A stretch of 6,515 bases of DNA from Pedobacter sp. (lineage in GTDB: Bacteria; Bacteroidota; Bacteroidia; Sphingobacteriales; Sphingobacteriaceae). Positions 1 to 5,606 of the stretch are shown here, in pieces. The notes beneath the pieces were generated by a model, which saw only the letters and a program-made list of their open reading frames with translations, had not been told where the DNA came from and did not search any database. Position 1 is the first letter of the stretch; the number at the start of each line of letters is the position of its first letter. The position numbers were made by a program, and so were the translations under genes. The DNA is taken from the NCBI GenBank assembly GCA_030149995.1, contig JASLGV010000314.1, forward strand, positions 1 through 6,515, read 5' to 3'.

Positions 1-1
1 T

Positions 2-1846
2 ACCAGTACTTTAGATATTGATGTTGCTCAAAACAGTACCATTACCTTTACGAAGGTAGTAACCGGTACACCGGGTAATGTTGCTGGTCAAAAAGTTACC
101 TACCAGTTAAAGGTAACCAATACCGGAAGTTTAACCATTAATAATATTGTAGTAACAGATCCAAACGCGGTTATTTTAAGCGGATCTCCAATTGTAAGTT
201 TAGCACCGGGCGCAAGTGTTACTCTGTTGGCAGAACATATCTTAACCCAGGCAGAGGTAGATGCCGGTAAGGTGATTAACCAGGCTTCATTAACCGGTAA
301 GGATGCAAATGGAAATACAGTTAATAAAGTTTCTGACGATCCTTCAACTGCTGCCGTAGATGATCCAACTGTATTGTTGTTATCAACTGGCGCAAAAATC
401 ACCCTGGTTAAAACAGGTGTGTTAAGTGGAGACGGAAACTCGGTTACGTATACCTTTACCGTTCAAAATACCGGCGATCTGACCCTTAGCAATGTAACCA
501 TTACAGATGCGAAAATCCCGGGTCAGATACCAGTAACACCATCGGTATTAAATCCGGGTGCTACAGGTAAAGCAACGGCAGTATACACCATTACAGCTTT
601 AGAAAAAACAGCAGAGCGTGTAAGCAATGTTGCCATTGTAAAAGGTTATACACCTGCCGGATTTGAAGTGAACGATGTATCAGGTACAGATCAAACCAAT
701 GATGATCCAACCATTGTATTGCTTCCCCGTATTACCGCAGTTAAAACGGTTACAGATGCAAACGCAAATGGAATTGTAGAAGCTGGCGAAATCTTAACGT
801 ACAAGATTACGGTTACCAATAATGGAACAACCGACAGAACAGGTGTTAGCATTGCCGATGTGATTCCGGCCAATACCAGTTATATAAGCGGAAGCGCAGA
901 TTTATCTGGTGTATTGAGTGGAAACACTTTGAACTGGAACAACCTGACCATTCAGGCAAATAGCCAGGTAACGGTTAGCTTCAAAGTAACAGCCGATGCC
1001 AGCTTACCTCTTGGGGTAATACAGATAGCCAATACCGCTTCGGTTGTGAATCCGGCAAATCCGGCTCAGCCAATAACGGTAACCGCCAACATGCCTACTG
1101 AAGGTAAACTGGAAAGCACCAAAGCAGTAAGTGATGCAAAAGGAAACCGCGATGGACAAGCACAGGCCAACGAATTGATTACATACCGCATAACGGTTAA
1201 GAACAGCGGTGGAACAACTTTGGGTGGTGTTAAAGTAAGCGATGTTATTCCGGCTAATACCACTTACATAAGTGGATCGGCCAGCAACGCAGGCAGCTAC
1301 AATCCGGGAACAAAAGTGCTTAACTGGCAGTTTAACCTGGCACCATCAGAAAGTGTAACCTTAACATTTGATGTAAAAGTAGATCCAAATGTAAATGGAG
1401 TTGCCAACTTGGTTAATACAGCCGATGTACAAAGCCCTAACGGACAGTTGTTGCATCCGCAGGCCACCATCGCTGTTGATCCTTCTGCCAACCTGGCCAT
1501 CACCAAGCAACTGGTTACACCAGCACCGATTGTTACCGGTCAGTACATCAGTTACAAAATAACGGTGGTAAATAAAGGACAGAACCAGGCAACAGGTGTT
1601 AAAGTAACCGATGTGTTACCGGGCGCACTGGATGGGCCGATCGATATCATTTCTTCAAAAGGTACAGCAACATACACGGCAAGTAACAGAACCCTGAACT
1701 GGTCTGTTGGAGATCTTGCGCTGAATGAAACGGTAACAGTCACATTTAGCACCAGGACGCTTGCATCAGGAGAACTTGAAAACCGTGCAACTGTAACAGG
1801 CGATCAACCTGATCCCGATAAGGATAACAATACAGCAGTTTCTACA
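2..1846 (+). repeat. Five tandem Ig-like repeat units (two DUF7507-like, three DUF11-like)
   Basis: The units fall at roughly 2-376, 392-724, 728-1096, 1106-1480 and 1487-1846. The first two share a 116-residue period measured between their VTY strands. The third and fourth share a 128-residue (384-base) period measured between the DVIPANT motifs at 857 and 1241. The fifth is about 123 residues further on and more diverged, with DVLPGA at 1610. Units of this kind build extended stalks in bacterial surface proteins. More units probably precede the window edge, because the first is already cut. Unit boundaries are estimates by eye. Confidence 0.8.
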
Positions 1847-2140
1847 GGAAACATCGGTGGAGACGGATTATTTATCCCAACCATGTTTACACCAAACGGA
1901 GACGGACGTAACGATACATTTGAGATCAGAGGACTTTCTGAGTATGCAGAGAACGAGCTGATCATTGTTAACCGTTGGGGAAATGAAGTATTTAAAACTA
2001 AAGGCTATCAGAACAACTGGACGGGCGAAGGTTTAAATGAAGGTACCTATTATTACTTGCTACGGGTACGTAAAACCGCAGGTGCAGAACAAAAGGTATT
2101 TAAAGGACCAATCGCACTTATCCGGGCATTTAAAAATTAG
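2..2140 (+). CDS. Large repetitive T9SS-exported surface protein (adhesin-like), 5'-truncated by window edge
   Basis: The frame is open from base 2 to a TAG stop at 2138-2140, giving 712 residues with no N-terminus. The true start lies upstream, so the in-frame TTG at 227 is not the start. Visible residues about 10-241 form two DUF7507-like Ig-type repeats, each with a 'V-T-Y-x-x-x-V-x-N-T-G' strand and closing in DDPT. Residues about 243-615 form three DUF11-like repeats with motifs such as LTYKITVTNNG and DVIPANT. Residues about 622-712 match the gliding-motility-associated C-terminal domain (TIGR04131/CHU_C type), with FTPNGDGRNDTF, VNRWGNEVF and EGTYYYLL. In Bacteroidota this domain is a type B signal for T9SS export to the cell surface or medium. 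Low-complexity, Thr/Asn/Val-rich composition and absence of catalytic motifs suggest an adhesin or structural stalk; the ligand is unknown. The PorP/SprF-family gene 106 bases downstream fits export of this cargo. Confidence 0.93.
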   Translation, partial: TSTLDIDVAQNSTITFTKVVTGTPGNVAGQKVTYQLKVTNTGSLTINNIVVTDPNAVILSGSPIVSLAPGASVTLLAEHILTQAEVDAGKVINQASLTGKDANGNTVNKVSDDPSTAAVDDPTVLLLSTGAKITLVKTGVLSGDGNSVTYTFTVQNTGDLTLSNVTITDAKIPGQIPVTPSVLNPGATGKATAVYTITALEKTAERVSNVAIVKGYTPAGFEVNDVSGTDQTNDDPTIVLLPRITAVKTVTDANANGIVEAGEILTYKITVTNNGTTDRTGVSIADVIPANTSYISGSADLSGVLSGNTLNWNNLTIQANSQVTVSFKVTADASLPLGVIQIANTASVVNPANPAQPITVTANMPTEGKLESTKAVSDAKGNRDGQAQANELITYRITVKNSGGTTLGGVKVSDVIPANTTYISGSASNAGSYNPGTKVLNWQFNLAPSESVTLTFDVKVDPNVNGVANLVNTADVQSPNGQLLHPQATIAVDPSANLAITKQLVTPAPIVTGQYISYKITVVNKGQNQATGVKVTDVLPGALDGPIDIISSKGTATYTASNRTLNWSVGDLALNETVTVTFSTRTLASGELENRATVTGDQPDPDKDNNTAVSTGNIGGDGLFIPTMFTPNGDGRNDTFEIRGLSEYAENELIIVNRWGNEVFKTKGYQNNWTGEGLNEGTYYYLLRVRKTAGAEQKVFKGPIALIRAFKN
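1865..2137 (+). other. T9SS type B C-terminal sorting domain (gliding-motility-associated CTD)
   Basis: The last ~91 residues of the surface protein begin at FIPTMFTPNGDGRNDTF and include VNRWGNEVF, an NNWTGEGLNEGTYYY segment and FKGPIALIR at the end. This order matches the family consensus (FxPNGDGxND, NRWGxxVF, WxG, GTYYY, KGxxxLIR). Type B domains are not the same as the shorter type A por-secretion signal. Work on Flavobacterium johnsoniae SprB indicates that type B cargo depends on a PorP/SprF-like protein, and one is encoded directly downstream. Assignment is secure; dependence on that specific partner is inference. Confidence 0.93.
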
Positions 2141-2171
2141 ATCTGATATTAATAAACATATAAAATGAAAT

Positions 2172-2215
2172 CTGCATAAGCTTAACGCTTGCCAAAAGTC
2201 GATAAGCTTATGCAG
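2172..2215 (+). promoter_or_regulatory. Perfect 13-bp inverted repeat (hairpin) between cargo gene and PorP/SprF gene
   Basis: The left arm CTGCATAAGCTTA (2172-2184) and right arm TAAGCTTATGCAG (2203-2215) are exact reverse complements around an 18-base loop. No T-run follows the right arm, so it does not look like a standard intrinsic terminator. Each arm also holds a near-palindrome (ATAAGCTTA), with starts 26 bases apart, so a dimeric DNA-binding protein is an alternative reading. Position 32 bases after one stop and 31 before the next start suits an RNA element that protects or trims the upstream mRNA and sets relative expression. The function is inferred. Confidence 0.65.
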
Positions 2216-2246
2216 CTCATAACCGTTAGAAAACAATTATATTCCA

Positions 2247-3215
2247 ATGAAAATAAAGAATTTAGGGTTTTTAGTTATGCTGCTGTTCTGTCTGAAATCA
2301 TACGGACAGCAGGATGCCCAGTTCAGTCAGTACATGTTTAATGGTATTTATATTAACCCAGCTTATGCCGGCTATAAAGAAGAACTGAATTTGCATAGCT
2401 TTTACAGAACCCAGTGGACAGGTATAAAGGGAGCACCCCGTACCATGTCACTTGCTGTAGATGCCATTGCGAATGAAGGAAACGTGGGACTTGCCTTACA
2501 GGTTTCTGCTGATAAACTGGGGGCACAAAATAACCTGCTCGCTTATCTTAATTATGCTTACCGGATTAAGATGAACAGAGAAGGTACCTCCAGGCTTGCT
2601 TTTGGTGTAGGTGCGGGCGCAATGCAGCTGGGTATTGACGGAAGCCTGCTTACCACAAACGATCCGGAATTTAATAAACCTGAAGGCATGCAAAGTACAA
2701 TTGTTCCCGACGGAAGAGCCGGAGTGTATTTTGCCAACGACAAGGTGTATGCCGGGTTTTCGGCCGATAACCTGATTGCTCAATACATCGATATTAAGCG
2801 TTATGCCTTTATTCCTCAACCGAAGATACACTACTATTTAACTGCCGGTATGTTGCTGCCGCTCTCTGAAGATTTTCAGCTTAAACCTTCTTTCTTAATT
2901 AAAGAAGACCGGGGCGGTCCCACCAGTTTAGATGTTAATACATTCCTTCTTTTATCAAATACCATCTGGGTAGGGGCATCTTATCGTACAGGAATAAAAG
3001 TATTTGATAAGAGCTATCTTCAAAAGGAATTAAGCAAAAAGAATTCGATGGTGCTGGCTACAGAAATTTTCCCTTCTAAGAGCATCCGCATAGGATATGC
3101 TTACGATTTTTCTGTAGGTCCTTTGCAGGGCGAAAGCGGGGGAACACATGAAATTTCACTTGGTTTTTATTTCCGTCAAAAAAATGCACGGATGACTACA
3201 CCAAGATATTTTTAA
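2247..3215 (+). CDS. PorP/SprF family type IX secretion system outer-membrane protein
   Basis: This is a complete 322-residue protein, about the usual family length. Residues 1-20 form a signal peptide (Lys-rich start, hydrophobic core, probable cleavage after SYG before QQD). The mature N-terminus carries the family signature: QFSQYMFNGIYINPAYAG (25-42), then an arginine and QWTGIKGAPRT (56-66). Later family-like segments are DKVYAGFSADNL (165-176) and NTIWVGASYRTG (238-249). The C-terminal strand HEISLGFYF (301-309) is followed by the typical ending TPRYF. Alternating strands fit an outer-membrane beta-barrel. PorP is a core component in Porphyromonas gingivalis, while SprF in Flavobacterium johnsoniae is needed for secretion of the adjacent-gene product SprB. 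Placement right after a type B cargo gene suggests an SprF-like, cargo-linked role. The ATG at 2247 is supported by the signal peptide; there is no Shine-Dalgarno sequence, as is normal in this phylum. Genomes often carry many paralogues, so no specific symbol is given. Confidence 0.93.
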   Translation: MKIKNLGFLVMLLFCLKSYGQQDAQFSQYMFNGIYINPAYAGYKEELNLHSFYRTQWTGIKGAPRTMSLAVDAIANEGNVGLALQVSADKLGAQNNLLAYLNYAYRIKMNREGTSRLAFGVGAGAMQLGIDGSLLTTNDPEFNKPEGMQSTIVPDGRAGVYFANDKVYAGFSADNLIAQYIDIKRYAFIPQPKIHYYLTAGMLLPLSEDFQLKPSFLIKEDRGGPTSLDVNTFLLLSNTIWVGASYRTGIKVFDKSYLQKELSKKNSMVLATEIFPSKSIRIGYAYDFSVGPLQGESGGTHEISLGFYFRQKNARMTTPRYF

Positions 3216-3233
3216 TTCAATAGTTAAAGCAAA

Positions 3234-3271
3234 GCTTTCTGATCCGTTTCCATTAATTCGTAACAGAAAGC
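3234..3271 (+). promoter_or_regulatory. 8-bp inverted repeat between PorP/SprF gene and OmpA gene
   Basis: GCTTTCTG (3234-3241) and CAGAAAGC (3264-3271) are exact reverse complements separated by 22 bases. The left arm overlaps an 8-base palindrome AAAGCTTT (3231-3238). There is no T-run after the right arm. It lies 18 bases after the upstream stop and 58 before the next start. It is weaker than the hairpin in the previous gap but similarly placed, so an RNA processing or stability role is possible; a chance match cannot be excluded. Confidence 0.4.
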
Positions 3272-3329
3272 ATAAAATTGAAATTATAAGTCCTGTGAAA
3301 AGCAGGTATACATAAAACTTATTATAATT

Positions 3330-5264
3330 ATGCCCCTGATGAAAATACGCTTTACGCTAATCATTGTTGTATTGGTATCTTGTTACCTGCCTGGCTTTGG
3401 GCAATTTGTAATTAAAGAGGCCGATAAACAGTTTGATTTATTTAATTACACCTATGCTGCAGAGCTGTATCAAAAAGCTTATAAACAAAAGAACACCCTG
3501 CACGCAGCCGAAAGACTGGCCCATATTTATAAATACAACAGTAACTTTAAACAGACCGAAACCTGGTTTGCCATTGCAGCCAATACACCGGGTAGCCCTG
3601 CAGAGAATACGTTGTATTATGCAGAAGCACTTAAAAACAACTCGAAATACCAGGAAGCATCAAACCAGTATTTACGGTATTTTGCCTTGAAAAAAGATGT
3701 ACCCGAAAAACAGAAACAACGTTTGTTAGCTTCTTGCGATTCGGCTCAGAACTGGATCAAAAATCCTAAAAAGGCAACTATTCAGAATGTAGTACAGCTC
3801 AATTCAGAAGCATCAGACTGGGCAGCTGTACCTTATAACAATGGACTAATTTTTACCTCAGACCGTGTATTGGGAAATGAAAAAAACAAATCGAAGAAAA
3901 GAGGATTTTTAAGATTTGAAAAAGGAATCAGACCCGATAAGGATATTTACAACTGGACTGGTAATCCATATTTAAAACTTTTTTTCGGCAAAAATGGAAG
4001 CGTTACATCATTTAATCTTGAAGGAAAAGGATATCATATTGGGCCGGTTACTTTTACGGCCGATGGTAAAGAGGCTTTCTTTGCAGCTACAAGGTTGAGC
4101 AACGCCATTTATAAAAATGTTAAGGCCGATTCTGTAGCAACGGTTAATGTAGAACTCTTTAGCAGCCATAAAATATCAGATACAAGCTGGTCTGAACCGA
4201 AGCCTTTCAGGTACAATAATGTACGCGATTATTCGGTAGGAGATCCGCATTTGAGTAAAGATGGAAAAACCTTATGGTTCTCATCTAATATGCCAGGTGG
4301 CAAAGGAGGAATGGATATTTATAAAAGCAGCCGTACAGATGATGGTAAATGGGATATAGCTGTAAATTTATATGAGATCAATACTGAAGGAAACGAACGT
4401 ACCCCATTTATAGACTCGTTGGGTAATTTTTATTTCAGCAGTGATGCTTATGTAGGTATGGGTGGACTGGATATTTACAAGGCATCTAAAACAGATAATG
4501 GCAGCTTAAAAATTGAAAATTTAGGTTACCCCTTTAATTCTCCCCAAGATGATTTTGCCTTTCTGCTTACCGATGAATATAATGGTTATTTATCTTCGAA
4601 CAGAACCGGTGGAAAAGGAAGTGACGATATTTACGAATTTAAAATTCAGCCAGAACCTAAAGTGATTTATTTAAGTGGCGTGGTATACAGCAAGCAAAGT
4701 GGTTTGCCGTTAGCAAATGCAGTGGTTGCGCTGAGCGGTGGATTGAAGATTGAAACAGCAGCAGACGGCACTTACAAAACGGAAATAAAACCAGATGCTA
4801 ATTATTTAGTAAAAGCTTCGAAAAGAGGGTATTTTGCAGCTGATACAAGTTTTGTAACCCAAGCCTCCCTTAAAAAGAATTTTTATCTGGAAGAGATTGT
4901 GTTAAACAAAGCCATTCGTATTGAAAATATCTACTACGATTTTGATAAATGGAACATACGTCCTGATGCAGCAATTGAACTCGATAAAATTGTGAAGGTA
5001 CTGACTGAGAATCCAACCATCTCAATCGAATTAGGTTCACATACCGATAGTAGAGGAAAAGATGCCTATAACCTGACGCTTTCGCAGAAAAGGGCTGAGT
5101 CGGCCGTTCAATACATTATTTCGAAAGGTATTGATAAAGACCGGATCACAGCAAAAGGATATGGAGAAACGCAATTGCTAAACCGTTGTGCCAATAACGT
5201 TCCTTGTAGCGAAGCAGAACACCAGCTAAACAGAAGAACAGAATTTAAAATTGTTAAATTTTAA
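3330..5264 (+). CDS. PorE-like periplasmic anchor: TPR / PD40 beta-propeller / carboxypeptidase-regulatory / OmpA domains
   Basis: The protein is 644 residues and complete. The N-terminus is a signal sequence with two possible ends: lipoprotein cleavage before Cys18 (LVSC) or signal peptidase I cleavage after GFG24. Residues ~28-145 are TPR-like helices. Residues ~150-440 contain PD40/WD40-like propeller strands, with repeated '(F/L)SS-(N/D)...GG-(M/L/D)-DIY' motifs ending near 332, 383 and 435. Residues ~446-520 look like a carboxypeptidase-regulatory (Ig-like) domain (LSGVVYSKQSGLPLANAVV). Residues ~530-644 are an OmpA C-terminal domain with YYDFDKWNIRPDA, D573 in HTDSRG and R588 in LSQKRA, the residues expected to bind diaminopimelate in peptidoglycan. 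C620 and C626 may form a disulfide. This order is that of P. gingivalis PorE, which links the T9SS to peptidoglycan. An ATG at 3339 (MKIR) is an alternative start with a more ordinary signal peptide. It may be a cassette-specific paralogue rather than the core PorE. Confidence 0.9.
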   Translation: MPLMKIRFTLIIVVLVSCYLPGFGQFVIKEADKQFDLFNYTYAAELYQKAYKQKNTLHAAERLAHIYKYNSNFKQTETWFAIAANTPGSPAENTLYYAEALKNNSKYQEASNQYLRYFALKKDVPEKQKQRLLASCDSAQNWIKNPKKATIQNVVQLNSEASDWAAVPYNNGLIFTSDRVLGNEKNKSKKRGFLRFEKGIRPDKDIYNWTGNPYLKLFFGKNGSVTSFNLEGKGYHIGPVTFTADGKEAFFAATRLSNAIYKNVKADSVATVNVELFSSHKISDTSWSEPKPFRYNNVRDYSVGDPHLSKDGKTLWFSSNMPGGKGGMDIYKSSRTDDGKWDIAVNLYEINTEGNERTPFIDSLGNFYFSSDAYVGMGGLDIYKASKTDNGSLKIENLGYPFNSPQDDFAFLLTDEYNGYLSSNRTGGKGSDDIYEFKIQPEPKVIYLSGVVYSKQSGLPLANAVVALSGGLKIETAADGTYKTEIKPDANYLVKASKRGYFAADTSFVTQASLKKNFYLEEIVLNKAIRIENIYYDFDKWNIRPDAAIELDKIVKVLTENPTISIELGSHTDSRGKDAYNLTLSQKRAESAVQYIISKGIDKDRITAKGYGETQLLNRCANNVPCSEAEHQLNRRTEFKIVKF

Positions 5265-5273
5265 GTTAAAACG

Positions 5274-5311
5274 AAAAGAGGATGCACAACAGCATCCTCT
5301 TTTTTGTTTTT
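5274..5311 (+). terminator. Strong intrinsic terminator of the three-gene run, possibly bidirectional
   Basis: GAGGATGC (5278-5285) pairs exactly with GCATCCTC (5292-5299) around the loop ACAACA, and four A/T pairs extend the base. It is followed by T6-G-T5. It begins 9 bases after the OmpA gene stop. On the minus strand the same stem is followed by TTTTCGTTTT, so it could also stop transcripts arriving from the convergent kinase gene about 300 bases away. Confidence 0.92.
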
Positions 5312-5322
5312 ATCTGATGTGC

Positions 5323-5349
5323 AGTCGAATGGTACCATCCGACTTTTTT
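5323..5349 (+). terminator. Second terminator-like palindrome with T-run
   Basis: Bases 5323-5344 form a 22-base near-perfect palindrome (AGTCGAATGGT / ACCATCCGACT, one A-C mismatch) centred on GGTACC, followed directly by a run of six T ending at 5349. On the plus strand this would fold with a GTAC tetraloop and act as a back-up terminator 12 bases after the first. The mismatch and small loop weaken the call; a protein-binding palindrome is the alternative. Confidence 0.5.
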
Positions 5350-5606
5350 GGGTTCAGGACAGCTTAAAGATTATTTCCGTTGGGTATTACGGTTAAAATA
5401 AGTTTACCTTAAATCTTAAATAGCTGCTCCAGATATTTATAAATGCCCAACGTAAAACAATCTGGTACCACGAAAAACGTTAAAATTAAAAGGCCGTCTT
5501 CTTTTTTCTACCACTGTGTTAATATATTAGTAGCGCATTGATCTTTTCAGGATTCTTTTCTATCGAAATGAATATACAAGACTAATTCAAAATTTTCAGA
5601 AGTCTG
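5350..5606. other. Gene-free convergent intergenic region with overlapping inverted repeats
   Basis: I see no credible reading frame on either strand in these 257 bases; both strands are stop-rich. Two inverted repeats overlap. CGTTGGGTATT (5378-5388) pairs with AATGCCCAACG (5442-5452) with one G-T wobble, and continues past one mismatch by TTT/AAA (5374-5376/5454-5456). CCAGAT (5429-5434) pairs with ATCTGG (5460-5465). The 6-bp pair straddles the right arm of the first, so the two stems interlock rather than nest. No promoter of the Bacteroidota TTG/TAnnTTTG kind was recognised. It may be a non-coding RNA, a structured 3' region or a relic; none can be chosen from the sequence. Confidence 0.45.

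Noticed and set aside
227..229. TTG as the start codon of the surface protein
   Set aside because: The frame stays open to base 2 and the upstream residues complete a DUF7507-like repeat; no signal peptide follows the TTG.
100..1752. Short minus-strand reading frames opposite the surface protein
   Set aside because: They are shadows of the repeat-coding frame; their products mirror the Thr/Val-rich repeats and resemble no family.
2496..2831. Minus-strand reading frames inside the PorP/SprF gene
   Set aside because: They overlap a well-conserved coding gene, have no plausible product and no context of their own.
2141..3329. Bacteroidota-type promoters (TTG and TAnnTTTG) in the two internal gaps
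   Set aside because: No TTTG occurs in either gap (2141-2246, 3216-3329), so no -7 element of this type is present.
3433..3690. Plus-strand 85-residue frame inside the PorE-like gene
   Set aside because: It is out of frame within the TPR-coding region and the sequence is unlike any domain.
5579..5605. AGACT / AGTCT inverted repeat just past the kinase stop as its terminator
   Set aside because: Only five pairs with a 17-base spacer and no T-run on the minus strand; the bidirectional terminator at 5274-5311 is a better candidate.
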